A DNA stretch of 64,000 bases from Oscillospiraceae bacterium (GCA_015067025.1 SVNC01000001.1:310001-374000), one strand, 5' to 3'. Positions 17,468 to 25,896 are shown, counted from the stretch's first letter. Notes: generated by a model not told the origin, from the letters alone. Made by a program: numbers and translations.

Positions 17468-17496
17468 TTGACAAAAAGGGGAATATGTTGTAAAAT
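17468..17496 (+). promoter_or_regulatory. SigA-type promoter of the CpXC gene
   Basis: TTGACA at 17468-17473 and TAAAAT at 17491-17496 with a 17-bp spacer. The leader carries a small CGGC/GCCG hairpin near 17528-17543. Confidence 0.7.
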
Positions 17497-17562
17497 ATAA
17501 TAACATAGAGAATATACTCTTACTCACGGCGATGTTTTGCCGATTTGAAAGGAATTTTATTT

Positions 17563-18201
17563 ATGTCAGCCAGCGAAAAAGCAACCATTATATGCTCAAA
17601 ATGTTCAGCAGAAACAGATTTTATTGCATGGAAATCTATAACAACAGATACAGATCCTATTTTTAAGGAAAAGGTAAGAAACGGAGAGCTTTATCAGTGC
17701 ATCTGCCCCAAGTGCGGCAATGTAACTATAATTGAATATGATACTCTTTATAATGAAGTGGATAAGGATCTTACTATCTATTTTGTAACCAGTGATGAGT
17801 CCTATGAAAAAGCGATGGATCTTCTTAAGAATGATGAGATAGAAGATGAAGAAGAGCAGAGCGGTGTCTTCCGTGTTGTAAGAACACGTTCAGCTTTCAG
17901 AGAAAAGCTCCTTATATATGATGCAGGCTATGATGACAGAACTATCGAAATATTAAAGTTTATCACAGCAACGCACTTAAAGGAAATTCAGGGTGTTAAG
18001 TTTGATATGGCGCTTTTTGATAAACAGAAAGACGGTTACGGCTTTACTTTCTTTGAAAATGGCAAGACTGTAGGCTTTATCCCTATGAATGAGGCAATGT
18101 ATAAGCAGGTGGAAAAGGACTTTTCTCCTAAATATCCTGCAGATGAAAAGGATAATCTTGAAGTAGGTCTTGATTGGGTAATAAAAATCGTCAAGGAATA
18201 A
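17563..18201 (+). CDS. CpXC domain-containing protein
   Basis: A 212-residue cytoplasmic protein. The N-terminal domain has a zinc-ribbon-like arrangement, CSKC near residue 11 and CPKC near residue 49, with the connecting NGELYQCICPKCG typical of CpXC proteins. An alpha/beta C-terminal part follows. Function is not established for the family. The ATG at 17563 has GAAAGGA nine bases upstream; an earlier TTG overlaps that site. It is a single-gene unit with its own promoter and a strong terminator shared with the convergent spmB gene. Confidence 0.82.
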   Translation: MSASEKATIICSKCSAETDFIAWKSITTDTDPIFKEKVRNGELYQCICPKCGNVTIIEYDTLYNEVDKDLTIYFVTSDESYEKAMDLLKNDEIEDEEEQSGVFRVVRTRSAFREKLLIYDAGYDDRTIEILKFITATHLKEIQGVKFDMALFDKQKDGYGFTFFENGKTVGFIPMNEAMYKQVEKDFSPKYPADEKDNLEVGLDWVIKIVKE

Positions 18202-18214
18202 AACTGAATATCAG

Positions 18215-18246
18215 CTCCCGTCATTTTATGTGACGGGAGTTTTTTT
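18215..18246 (+). terminator. Intrinsic terminator after the CpXC gene
   Basis: CTCCCGTCA pairs with TGACGGGAG around a short T-rich loop and is followed by seven T residues. Confidence 0.88.
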
Positions 18247-18287
18247 GTATGAAATTTATTAATTGTGTAAGGAGAAAGAGCAGTGAT

Positions 18288-18803
18288 TTAAAATATTAGT
18301 CTCACGGCAATTACGCTCACTATCCAACCTATCATATCACCTGTTAGTGCCGCAGGTATTGCATAGCGAGATTTTTTAATCTGTACTGCACCAAAGTATA
18401 CGGCTATTGTGTAAAATGTGGTTTCGGTGGATCCCATCATAACTGATGCTACTCTTCCGATAAATGAATCTGCTCCATAATCGGTGATAATGGAATTGTA
18501 AACTGATAAGGCTCCGCTACCCGACATCGGTCTTACAAAGATAAGGGGGGTACATTCCTTAGGAAAACCAAATAATTCTGTTATCGGCCGAATAACATCT
18601 GATATTATATCAAAACCACCTACACTTTTAAACATACCGATGCAGGTCATAAGGCAAACAAGGGAGGGGAGTATGTCGACGCACGTGGAAAATCCATCCT
18701 TTGCACCTTTGACAAACGCATCGAAAATATCTGTTTTCTTAACAAGACCGATTACTATTATTATAAGTATAGCAGTGGGAACTATATAATCTGAAAATGT
18801 CAT
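18288..18803 (-). CDS. spmB: Spore maturation protein B
   Basis: A 171-residue membrane protein of the nucleoside-recognition (Gate) family. Diagnostic stretches are GAKDGFSTCVDILPSLVCLM, RPMSGSGALS near residue 92, and MGSTETTFYTIAVYFGAV near residue 123. In Bacillus, SpmA and SpmB are needed for spore-core dehydration and heat resistance, acting in the forespore or mother-cell membrane. The start overlaps the spmA stop by four bases, so the two are translated together. This supports a spore-forming host. Confidence 0.94.
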   Translation of the reverse strand: MTFSDYIVPTAILIIIVIGLVKKTDIFDAFVKGAKDGFSTCVDILPSLVCLMTCIGMFKSVGGFDIISDVIRPITELFGFPKECTPLIFVRPMSGSGALSVYNSIITDYGADSFIGRVASVMMGSTETTFYTIAVYFGAVQIKKSRYAIPAALTGDMIGWIVSVIAVRLIF

Positions 18804-19390
18804 TTTTTTGCCTTCTTCTTTGAGAGTAACGCAAATACTTTAACGGCAGTAATTGTAACACAGAGTGTTATTGCCGAAACACACCATACAGCCGGAATAA
18901 TATCTGCAGGAGTATTGCTTCCGTATTTTGCACGAAGCGTAATAATAGTAGCAGGGAATAGCTGAAGAGCCGCAGTATTAAGCACTGTCAGCATTATCAT
19001 GTTATCTGACGCATAAATATCAGCATCGTCTTCTTTTTTTAACGCTTCCATAGCTTTAATACCGATAGGAGTAGAGGCATTACCAAGACCGAGCAGATTT
19101 GAGATAAAATTAAGTGCTATATATCCTATTGCTTTACTGTTTGACTTTAAATTAGGAAAAAGTAGTTTTAAAAAAGGCTTAAGTAATGAGGAAAGCGTTT
19201 TTACTATTCCCGATTTTTCAGCTACGTTCATTATTCCGCTCCATAGACATAAGCTTCCGCAAAGCGTTATGGAGAGGGTTACCGCATTTGAACACTCCGA
19301 AATTATAGCGGAAGAAAGCTCATTCATTTTTCCGTTAATCACAGCAATAAAATATGAAAAAATTACAATAATCCCAATCAAATAACTCAT
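18800..19390 (-). CDS. spmA: Spore maturation protein A
   Basis: A 196-residue membrane protein of the same gate family as SpmB. It has several hydrophobic helices and conserved segments SITLCGSLCLWSGIMNVAEKSG, NFISNLLGLGNASTPIGIKAME, and NTAALQLFPATIITLR. It likely forms a complex with SpmB. GGAG lies about eight bases before the ATG. The upstream region shows no clear vegetative promoter, which fits control by a sporulation sigma factor, but I could not assign one with confidence. Confidence 0.94.
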   Translation of the reverse strand: MSYLIGIIVIFSYFIAVINGKMNELSSAIISECSNAVTLSITLCGSLCLWSGIMNVAEKSGIVKTLSSLLKPFLKLLFPNLKSNSKAIGYIALNFISNLLGLGNASTPIGIKAMEALKKEDDADIYASDNMIMLTVLNTAALQLFPATIITLRAKYGSNTPADIIPAVWCVSAITLCVTITAVKVFALLSKKKAKK

Positions 19391-19741
19391 AACATATACT
19401 CCATTTTGTATTTATTGGTAAAAAGCACCACAAGTTGTTAATGTTTCTGTGTAGTAATTGTGCATAAGGTAGAAATATTACGGATAGTTATACAGTGCTT
19501 AAAATACGACAAATCTTATACAAAAAGTTAAATTAAATATGCAATTCACAAACCTTATAAAATAAAGAAACAATAGGCGTAAATGTATATTATGCACGAT
19601 TATGCAATAAATAGTGAATAAAAATACAATATGAGCCGATTTGACAAATTAAATAAAATTTGGTAAAATATCAAAAGTAAGCGAAAGACGGAAACGCTTA
19701 CAATAACGGAAAGAAAAGTAAAAAAAGGAGTAAGAAAGCAA
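19391..19741. other. Intergenic region between spmA and the AbrB-type gene
   Basis: A 351-base AT-rich divergent region. It contains the regulator's promoter (19641-19669) and a 7-bp stem GTAAGCG/CGCTTAC (about 19678-19702) in its leader. No small ORF with a ribosome binding site and no further structure is apparent in 19391-19630. Confidence 0.5.
19641..19669 (+). promoter_or_regulatory. Consensus SigA promoter of the AbrB-type regulator
   Basis: TTGACA at 19641-19646 and TAAAAT at 19664-19669 with a 17-bp spacer, about 72 bp upstream of the ATG. Confidence 0.75.
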
Positions 19742-19987
19742 ATGAAATCTACAGGAATTGTAAGAAAAGTTGACGAATTAGGAAGAATTGTTATTCCTAT
19801 CGAACTGAGAAGAACTCTTGATATCGGAATCAAGGATTCACTTGAAATCTATGTTGACAACGATCAGATTATTCTCAAAAAGTACTCACCTGCATGTTCT
19901 TTCTGCAACAATGCAAGTGATATTCAGCAGTTCAAGGGTAAGAACATCTGCAAGGATTGCCTTAACGAGCTTTTAAAGAACAAATAA
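19742..19987 (+). CDS. AbrB/SpoVT-family regulator with C-terminal zinc knuckle
   Basis: An 81-residue DNA-binding protein. Residues 1-48 (MKSTGIVRKVDELGRIVIPIE, then LRRTLDI) are the swapped-hairpin AbrB domain that binds DNA as a dimer or tetramer. The C-terminal half carries CSFC and CKDC about 20 residues apart, a probable zinc site seen in many Clostridial members. Such proteins control transition-state and sporulation genes. AAAAAAGGAG precedes the ATG. Being next to spmAB on the opposite strand does not by itself prove a regulatory link. Confidence 0.92.
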   Translation: MKSTGIVRKVDELGRIVIPIELRRTLDIGIKDSLEIYVDNDQIILKKYSPACSFCNNASDIQQFKGKNICKDCLNELLKNK

Positions 19988-20000
19988 TATCAAAATACAT

Positions 20001-20031
20001 AACCGCTGTGTAAAACAGCGGTTATTTTTTT
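20001..20031 (+). terminator. Intrinsic terminator after the AbrB-type gene
   Basis: A 9-bp perfect stem AACCGCTGT/ACAGCGGTT (20001-20009 with 20015-20023) is followed by a T7 tract. Confidence 0.88.
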
Positions 20032-20045
20032 AACACTTTACCCTA

Positions 20046-20074
20046 TTGCATTTGCACTACGAATGTAGTATAAT
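20046..20074 (+). promoter_or_regulatory. SigA-type promoter of the aldolase gene
   Basis: TTGCAT at 20046-20051 and TATAAT at 20069-20074 are separated by 17 bp. Confidence 0.7.
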
Positions 20075-20124
20075 AATAATGATAAGCGGGTAACCGCAAT
20101 TTAAAGATTAAAAGGAGAAAACAA

Positions 20125-20988
20125 ATGTTAGTATCAGCTAAGGAAATGTTAAACAAGGCACGTGAAGGCAAGTATGCTGTAGGTCAGTTTAACATCAACA
20201 ATCTCGAATGGACAAAGGCAATCCTTCTCACAGCACAGGAGTGCAATTCACCTGTTATCTTAGGTGTTTCTGAAGGTGCAGGTAAGTATATGTGCGGTTA
20301 CAAGACCGTTGTAGGTATGGTAAAGGGTATGATCGAAGAACTCGGTATCACAGTTCCTGTTGCTCTTCACCTTGACCACGGCTCATTTGAAGGTGCAAAG
20401 GCTTGCATCAATGCAGGTTTCTCATCTGTAATGTTTGACGGTTCTCACTATCCTATCGAAGAAAATATCGCTAAGACAACAGCACTTGTAAATGCTTGTG
20501 ACGTTCTTGGTATTTCTCTCGAAGCTGAAGTTGGTTCTATCGGTGGCGAAGAAGACGGCGTTGTTGGTGCCGGCGAATGTGCAGATCCCGATGAATGCAA
20601 GATGGTTGCTGATCTCGGCGTAACAATGCTCGCTGCAGGTATCGGTAACATCCACGGCAAGTACCCTGAAAACTGGGCAGGTCTTTCTTTTGATACACTC
20701 GCTGCTATCAAGGAAAAGGTTGGTGATATGCCTCTCGTTCTTCACGGCGGTACAGGTATCCCCGAAGATATGATCAAGAAGGCAATCTCTCTCGGCGTTG
20801 CAAAGATCAACGTTAACACAGAATGCCAGCTCGCATTCCAGGCTGCTACAAGAGGCTATGTAGAAGCAGGTAAGGACCTTCAGGGTAAGGGCTTCGACCC
20901 CAGAAAGCTTCTCGCACCCGGTTTTGAAGCTATCAAGGCTACAGTTAAGGAAAAGATGGAACTCTTCGGTTCTGTTAACAAGGCGTAA
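20125..20988 (+). CDS. fba: Class II fructose-bisphosphate aldolase
   Basis: A 287-residue zinc aldolase of glycolysis and gluconeogenesis that splits fructose 1,6-bisphosphate into two triose phosphates. Zinc and catalytic residues are visible: the HLDHG segment near residue 84, EAEVGSIGGEEDG near 133, the His in GIGNIHGKYP near 178, LHGGTGIP near 208, and KINVNTE near 230. Codon use is more biased than in its neighbours (frequent CTC, ATC, GGT, AAG), as expected for an abundant enzyme. AAAAGGAG precedes the ATG. It is a single-gene unit. Confidence 0.96.
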   Translation: MLVSAKEMLNKAREGKYAVGQFNINNLEWTKAILLTAQECNSPVILGVSEGAGKYMCGYKTVVGMVKGMIEELGITVPVALHLDHGSFEGAKACINAGFSSVMFDGSHYPIEENIAKTTALVNACDVLGISLEAEVGSIGGEEDGVVGAGECADPDECKMVADLGVTMLAAGIGNIHGKYPENWAGLSFDTLAAIKEKVGDMPLVLHGGTGIPEDMIKKAISLGVAKINVNTECQLAFQAATRGYVEAGKDLQGKGFDPRKLLAPGFEAIKATVKEKMELFGSVNKA

Positions 20989-21010
20989 GTTTTGTAATTT
21001 GATAGTCGAT

Positions 21011-21041
21011 AAGGCAGACAGAAATGTCTGCCTTTATTTTT
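21011..21041 (+). terminator. Intrinsic terminator after fba
   Basis: AAGGCAGACA pairs with TGTCTGCCTT around a GAAA tetraloop, followed by TATTTTT. Confidence 0.88.
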
Positions 21042-21059
21042 GTTTTAAACAAAGAAATT

Positions 21060-21082
21060 CCCCTTAACCTTAAGTTAAGGGG
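21060..21082 (-). terminator. Terminator of the 385-residue lipoprotein gene
   Basis: CCCCTTAAC/GTTAAGGGG, a 9-bp perfect inverted repeat, lies 29 bases downstream of the minus-strand stop codon. The following minus-strand tract is T-rich. Confidence 0.7.
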
Positions 21083-21110
21083 ATATATTTATCTAATGCC
21101 TGTTGTTAAA

Positions 21111-22268
21111 TTATTTAACTGTGTTCTCGTATGAATATCTTTCGATGTTCTTAGTTACAACATTGTTGAACATTGTATCAAGATCTGTGTATCCCTCTAC
21201 TCTGTAATGAGAGAAGCCCCATGACCAGTAACCACACTTGAGTTCTGCACGGTTTGTGCAACGAGCGCCTCTGCTTATATCAAGAGAACACGTACCATCA
21301 GGGAGAAGCATGAGATCCTGATATCTATAGAATGTATAGAATGATTCGTCAATCTGACCTAATTCATCTCTGTCCTTCTGTTCATCGGTTGAAAGAGCAC
21401 CCTTAAAGCTGCCTGTAACCTTGTAAATGCAGTAAATATCATTGTTGGGGTTTACACTGAAACCTTCCTTACCACTGAGGAAATAGTAGCCCATAAATTC
21501 TAACTTCTTAAGCTTGTTGCCTTCGTCCCATGTGCTGCAGTAAGCTGTTATGCTGTCTTCTGCCTGAGATTTCATCTTGTTCTGAATGTCTTCAGGAATC
21601 TGATCTATACTTGTTATGTATGAAGAGAGACCTTCAACTGTAAATTCTTTTTCTGTAACTGAAAGCTTTTTGCCGTATCTCTTTACAAAGTTTTCTTCAT
21701 TCATATTTGTTGAAGCTGTAACCTTAATTTTATCGCCATTTGAAAGACCGGAGTTCTTATCAAATTCATAATAAACGTTGTAGTTATCAGATGTGTTTTT
21801 GATGGTTGCTCTTCCGTTGGGAGCTACGCCTTCAAATAATACTGTCACGTTTTCAAAGGGGTCGATTTCCTTGACTTCATCAAGACCTTCAACAACAACT
21901 TCAATTTCTTCGGCTTTAAGGTTAAACGCTAACTTTTCTGCGGATTTTGAAATTTTTGCAACGATCTTTACTGTGTCACCATTTGAAAGGTTTTCATCTG
22001 CAATTACTTCGTAATCAACGACATCTCTTAACTGTGTTTCAGTCTGTAAACGCTGAAGGTCGTTAATACTGTCACCATACCAATCTATGACGTCTTCTAT
22101 CCATTCGTATTCATTGCTTATCTGGTATGTACCATATCCGTCATAACCGTTGAAGGTGAGCTTGGCTGTGCTTGTGGTGTCAAATGTTTCTTTACCACAT
22201 CCTGTAGCAGCTAAACATATAGCTACTGTCGTTGCTCCTACTATCAGAGCTGCTTTTAATTTCTTCAT
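21111..22268 (-). CDS. Repeat-containing lipoprotein of unknown function
   Basis: A 385-residue lipoprotein: signal peptide and lipobox ending in Cys24 (AATGC). Two related beta-rich units of about 90 residues follow. Each has a KLTFNGYDGYGT- or VLFEGVAPNGRAT-like opening, an LSNGDTVKIVA/LSNGDKIKVTA core, and a VVVEGL/FTVEGL end. The last 150 residues form a different Tyr- and Trp-rich domain (CGYWSWGFSHY). I do not recognise a named family. A strong promoter lies about 190 bases upstream, giving a long leader, and CAGGAGG precedes the ATG. It probably sits on the outer face of the membrane. Confidence 0.82.
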   Translation of the reverse strand: MKKLKAALIVGATTVAICLAATGCGKETFDTTSTAKLTFNGYDGYGTYQISNEYEWIEDVIDWYGDSINDLQRLQTETQLRDVVDYEVIADENLSNGDTVKIVAKISKSAEKLAFNLKAEEIEVVVEGLDEVKEIDPFENVTVLFEGVAPNGRATIKNTSDNYNVYYEFDKNSGLSNGDKIKVTASTNMNEENFVKRYGKKLSVTEKEFTVEGLSSYITSIDQIPEDIQNKMKSQAEDSITAYCSTWDEGNKLKKLEFMGYYFLSGKEGFSVNPNNDIYCIYKVTGSFKGALSTDEQKDRDELGQIDESFYTFYRYQDLMLLPDGTCSLDISRGARCTNRAELKCGYWSWGFSHYRVEGYTDLDTMFNNVVTKNIERYSYENTVK

Positions 22269-22453
22269 TTTTTTCCTCCTGAAGTTTTAATAAAATAATT
22301 TTGCAATTTAACTCCATTTTCTGTGTTAAACTGCCGATTGCGATGATATAACATTGGTTGTTTGTTAAATAAAAGCAATGTATCATTATAAAACTGGAAG
22401 AGTAAAAAGTGTAATATTGTAATACTTTGATGCCATATGTCGTAATCTCATAA

Positions 22454-22482
22454 ATTATAGCATAAAATGACAAAGAAGTCAA
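22454..22482 (-). promoter_or_regulatory. SigA promoter of the 385-residue lipoprotein gene
   Basis: On the minus strand, TTGACT (22482-22477) and TATAAT (22459-22454) have a 17-bp spacer. Confidence 0.75.
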
Positions 22483-22572
22483 TTAAAAACAACGTTTATG
22501 AGATTAATTTGTAAGATTGTTTAACTTAAAAAATTATAAAGGCAAAATTTTATGGAAGATTACTGAGTGGTC

Positions 22573-22594
22573 AAAAAACGCTACCGAGTGGTAG
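22573..22594 (-). terminator. Small terminator after the 115-residue lipoprotein gene
   Basis: A short CTACC/GGTAG stem with a four-base loop, followed on the minus strand by CG and six T residues. Confidence 0.55.
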
Positions 22595-22621
22595 TTTCTG
22601 AATATTGATTTACAATATTTT

Positions 22622-22969
22622 TTATGTTATGCTTTTATTATGGTAATATGAAGATGCTTCAGAAGAGAAACCATCGTATAAAACGTTTTTGGATATAACC
22701 TTGTAGTTGCCATTGTAAAGAACGCCGAATTCATCTCCAGAACGGGAAAAATTTACATCGCTGGTTAAAGCTTTTGTTGAATTTTTCATGGAGATGTAAG
22801 TTTCTGATTTTGAAACATATTCTCCATCAATAAAGAAAAGCGTTTCTTTATCCGATGTGTTTTTAATATCGAGCTGACCGATATTGTTGCCTGTCTCAAT
22901 ATTTTCTTTACACGAAGTAAGTGAAAATATTAAACAGACTGCAAGCAAAACTGCTATTATCCTTTTCAA
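22622..22969 (-). CDS. Small lipoprotein behind a structured leader
   Basis: A 115-residue protein, TTG start, with signal peptide and lipobox LTSC (Cys20). The mature part is about 95 residues and contains LDIKNTSDKETLFFIDGEYVSK, a short beta-rich motif reminiscent of the repeat unit in the neighbouring 385-residue lipoprotein (ATIKNTSDN). I do not recognise a family. AAAGGAAG lies nine bases before the TTG. The start codon is about 20 bases after a perfect terminator hairpin that ends the leader RNA, so expression probably depends on readthrough of that terminator. Confidence 0.72.
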   Translation of the reverse strand: MKRIIAVLLAVCLIFSLTSCKENIETGNNIGQLDIKNTSDKETLFFIDGEYVSKSETYISMKNSTKALTSDVNFSRSGDEFGVLYNGNYKVISKNVLYDGFSSEASSYYHNKSIT

Positions 22970-22991
22970 GTTTTTTTACTTCCTTTCATAA

Positions 22992-23155
22992 TAAAAAAGT
23001 GCGCAGCCGAAGCTACGCACCGAAAAATGCAAAGCTCCGATTGCTGCGACACAACCTTTCTGCCATAAACCAAGTATGCGAAAGTAGAGCATGCACTTTT
23101 ACCATGAAAGTAAAAATACATACTTGTGTATATGGCAATATTCGGTTGTGTCGCA
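22992..23155 (-). ncRNA. Structured leader RNA with terminator (riboswitch-like or sRNA)
   Basis: A minus-strand transcript predicted to start near 23155, just after a consensus promoter, and end in T6 near 22993. The 5' end (GCGACACAACC, 23154-23144) pairs perfectly with 23056-23046. Inside are a 7-8 bp helix (23137-23130 with 23068-23061) and an 8-bp helix CAAGUAUG/CAUACUUG (23125-23118 with 23078-23071). It ends with a 9-bp UUCG-looped terminator (22999-23020). The segment AGCUUUGCAU (about 23035-23026) can pair instead with the 5' half of the terminator, giving a possible antiterminator. This is attenuator logic for the lipoprotein gene. I match it to no known riboswitch; a 6S-like stand-alone RNA is an alternative. 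Confidence 0.65.
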
Positions 23156-23160
23156 CCTTA

Positions 23161-23189
23161 ATTATAGCATAAGGAACAAAATTTGTCAA
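23161..23189 (-). promoter_or_regulatory. Perfect-consensus SigA promoter of the structured RNA
   Basis: On the minus strand, TTGACA (23189-23184), a 17-bp spacer and TATAAT (23166-23161). This is an exact consensus, so initiation should be strong. Confidence 0.85.
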
Positions 23190-23252
23190 TAAAAAATCGC
23201 TGATACAGAGTTGTTACTGTATCAGCGGTAAATTTATTAGGGAATATCAATA

Positions 23253-24356
23253 TCAGAACACTAAACAAAATCCATTCAGTAGAAATAAAAAACCAAAATT
23301 GAATATAGAGAATTCTGCAATGTACTTTTTTGTTTTTCCGGGACAAACAGAGTTATACTGCCTTAACGTAATAAGACTTGCAAGAGAAGCTATAAGAGTA
23401 CCTACACCGCCGATATTAACGCCAAGCAGGAGGTTTCTGTAGTCCTCGGTAAACTGGGATAACAGAATAGCAGAGGGTACGTTGCTTATTACCTGACAGG
23501 AAAGAGCGCTTACGAGCAGGGTGTTTGTTTCAAGCATACCGCCTATAAACCCTTTTACTATATCTATTCTTGCCATATTTCCTGCAAAGATAAAGAAGCA
23601 GACAAAGGTCAAAAGCAGGCTGTAGTCAACGGCTTTCAAAGCCTTTCTGTCTGTAATCAGAAGTGCCGCAGGGATAATTATAAGTCCTGTCCAGTAGGGT
23701 ATTATATTGAATACAATGATTATGGAGAAAGCAAACAGTATAAGATAAAAGATTGTACGGGGTTTGCTTATTATCACTTTTTCATCAGCAAAGCTCATAG
23801 GCTCAGGCTTTATAAAAATAATACAGCAAAGAGAAATGAGCAGTACCGCAAATAAAAAGGGTGGGAGCATGATCATTGTAAATTCGTCGATAGGAATATT
23901 AAACTTCGAGTATAAATAAAGATTCTGTGGATTCCCGAAAGGTGTAAGCATTCCGCCAAGATTTGCGGCTATATTCTGCATTATAAAGGTGAAAGCCATA
24001 TACTTTTCCTTATTCGTTGTATGCAGTACAAAGTAACCGAGTGGCAGGAATGTAAGCAGTGCCATATCATTAGCGATGAGCATTGATCCGATAAAGGTCA
24101 CCCACACAAGAACTAAAATGCAAGCTCTTGCATTTTTAAAGGAACGTACTATTTTACAAGCTAAAATGTAGAAGAAGTTGATGTTTTTTAAGGCACACAC
24201 TACTGCAAGTACGCAGAAAAGGCAGGTAAGTGTCTTATAGTCAAAGTATCCGAGATACTGGCTATCCGGCGGTATAATAATAGTGGTTATCATAGCCGCA
24301 AAAAAAGCTATCAGCAAAACTGCATTCGTTTTGCTGAAACCAAGTATTCTGTTCAT
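23253..24356 (-). CDS. SLC13/ArsB-NhaD superfamily permease
   Basis: A 367-residue membrane protein with about ten hydrophobic segments. NMARIDIVKGFIGG, ANLGGMLTPFGNPQNLYLY near residue 135 and VISNVPSAILLSQF near residue 290 resemble the paired helical hairpins and substrate loops of the ion-transporter superfamily (SLC13, citrate/Mg carriers, NhaD, ArsB). The substrate cannot be told from sequence alone: a dicarboxylate, an anion or sodium are all possible. It is somewhat shorter than typical SLC13 proteins. It appears to be transcribed alone on this strand, upstream of the structured RNA. Confidence 0.8.
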   Translation of the reverse strand: MNRILGFSKTNAVLLIAFFAAMITTIIIPPDSQYLGYFDYKTLTCLFCVLAVVCALKNINFFYILACKIVRSFKNARACILVLVWVTFIGSMLIANDMALLTFLPLGYFVLHTTNKEKYMAFTFIMQNIAANLGGMLTPFGNPQNLYLYSKFNIPIDEFTMIMLPPFLFAVLLISLCCIIFIKPEPMSFADEKVIISKPRTIFYLILFAFSIIIVFNIIPYWTGLIIIPAALLITDRKALKAVDYSLLLTFVCFFIFAGNMARIDIVKGFIGGMLETNTLLVSALSCQVISNVPSAILLSQFTEDYRNLLLGVNIGGVGTLIASLASLITLRQYNSVCPGKTKKYIAEFSIFNFGFLFLLNGFCLVF

Positions 24357-24441
24357 TTTTAGTTTTCTCCGCTAAGTTTGTTGTTCTTTTTGGTTTTTTT
24401 TATATATCTATATTTAATGTAGCTTGTTTTTTACACATTAT

Positions 24442-24474
24442 AACACCGTACTCTTTCGAGTACGGTGTTTTGTT
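24442..24474. terminator. Inverted repeat between SPFH operon and permease gene
   Basis: A 12-bp perfect stem AACACCGTACTC/GAGTACGGTGTT (24442-24453 with 24458-24469). The T-run is on the plus side, although both flanking genes are on the minus strand, so its terminator role for the SPFH operon is probable but not textbook. Confidence 0.6.
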
Positions 24475-24498
24475 TGTGTAGTAGTTAATCTTTAAAGA

Positions 24499-25896
24499 TT
24501 AAACTAAATCATCCTCGTTGAAGGGGTCGCCGCATTCAGGGCAGAACTTAGGAGGATTTTCAGCATCTGCAGGAGTCCAGCCGCACTTGTCGCATTTGTA
24601 CTTCTTGGGAGCTGCAGGCTTAGCACTACCACAGTTAGGGCAGAACTTGCCTTCGTTTGTAGCACCACATGAGCAGGTCCAGCTTGTAGATACTGTTGCA
24701 GGAGCTGCAGGAGCTTCTTTGCTTGCACCGCAGTTAGCGCAGAACTTTGTAAGGTTCTGTGCACCGCATGAGCAGGTCCAGGGTTCAGGCTTCTTAGTGC
24801 CGCAGGATGCACAGAATGCACCGGTATTGGTAGCACCACAAGCGCACTTCCAGCCGTTTACTGCAGGGTTGGGAGGTACGGGTGTCGTCTGCTGAGGAGC
24901 TGCAGGCATACCGCCTAAGATGTTAGCACCTGCGTTCATGCCCATGTTCATACCCATAAAGCCCATCATAGCACCGCCCTCGTTTGAGCCGGCTGCTTCA
25001 AGACCCTTAGCAATACTTGTTGTCATCATAGCACGCTGTGTATCGGCGCCAAGCATTGTATCTGCATGCAGACGATCCTTGAGAAGTTCCTTGGACTCTT
25101 CAGAAAGAGTGATAGGTCCAAGTCCGATGTATGTAAGAGTAAAGCCTCTGTCAGCCCAGTTGTTAGCTGTCTGAGTCTTTGTCTTGTTTGTGAGGTTAGA
25201 AAGCTGGCTTGTGATCTGGTTATAGCTGTAACCTTCTGCTGAAAGCATATTGAGAGCTTCCATCATAGCCTGCATAAATTCGTTCTTGTACTGTTCGTTC
25301 TGGAAGATAGACTTTACAGAAACATTTCCTGCAGATATACCCTTTGTGAGTACTTCGCTGTAGAATTTAACAGCATTTTCAGCATCGGGAATCTGAATTT
25401 CAAATGTACCGTAGAAACGAAGATCTACAGTTGTATTGTATCTGGGATCGGGATAGGGAACGGGGTTTCCTGTACCAAAGGGGATACCGGGCAGTTTCTG
25501 AAGATTGATGTAAATAACCTTCTGTTGTGTTGAGGGTGTACCACCAAAGGTAAAACGGGAAATAAGTTCCTTTGCAGAATCCTTGATCTGACCTGCGAAA
25601 ATAGAAGGTGCAGATGAGTTGTCAAGGATATAGCGACCGGGTTCTGTAACAACGTTTGTAATTTTACCGTTGTCAAGTGTAAGCATACACATATTCTCTT
25701 CTACCATAATAGCAGAGCCGTTGCTGATCATATTGTCAGAACCCTTTGTGTTGCTTGAACGTGCAGAACCGTCGTGCATTTTTACACCGTTTACTGCAAC
25801 TGTGTCATTGCCCATAACGGGGCAGTGGATGGCTTCCTTCCAGGTATCACCAAGAGTACCTGAGAGTGAACCGATTGCGGCTTTAATAAGTCCCAT
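24499..25896 (-). CDS. SPFH-domain protein with four C-terminal zinc ribbons
   Basis: A 465-residue protein. The first 300 residues look like the SPFH/band-7 'virion core protein' group (YdjI-like): an N-terminal GDTWKEAIHCP, VTEPGRYILDN, and a predicted coiled stretch near 215-290. A Gly/Met-rich linker leads to four zinc ribbons with C-x-C and C-x2-C pairs (WKCACGA, WTCSCGA, WTCSCGA and KYKCDKCGW). SPFH proteins scaffold membrane microdomains; zinc ribbons of this kind mediate protein contacts. It is the last gene of a three-gene operon in which all products carry zinc ribbons. Function is not established. Confidence 0.85.
   Translation of the reverse strand: MGLIKAAIGSLSGTLGDTWKEAIHCPVMGNDTVAVNGVKMHDGSARSSNTKGSDNMISNGSAIMVEENMCMLTLDNGKITNVVTEPGRYILDNSSAPSIFAGQIKDSAKELISRFTFGGTPSTQQKVIYINLQKLPGIPFGTGNPVPYPDPRYNTTVDLRFYGTFEIQIPDAENAVKFYSEVLTKGISAGNVSVKSIFQNEQYKNEFMQAMMEALNMLSAEGYSYNQITSQLSNLTNKTKTQTANNWADRGFTLTYIGLGPITLSEESKELLKDRLHADTMLGADTQRAMMTTSIAKGLEAAGSNEGGAMMGFMGMNMGMNAGANILGGMPAAPQQTTPVPPNPAVNGWKCACGATNTGAFCASCGTKKPEPWTCSCGAQNLTKFCANCGASKEAPAAPATVSTSWTCSCGATNEGKFCPNCGSAKPAAPKKYKCDKCGWTPADAENPPKFCPECGDPFNEDDLV

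Larger units (their letters stand above)
22269..22621. other. Intergenic region with long lipoprotein leader
   Basis: A 353-base region. It holds the minus-strand promoter of the 385-residue lipoprotein (22454-22482), an AT-rich leader of about 180 bases in which I see no strong fold or credible ORF, and the terminator of the upstream small-lipoprotein gene (22573-22594). Confidence 0.5.

Noticed and set aside
22992-23155. Assignment of the structured RNA to 6S RNA or a c-di-GMP riboswitch
   Set aside because: The large central bubble of 6S RNA is not obvious, and the GEMM motif order was not found on either strand. It is left unassigned.
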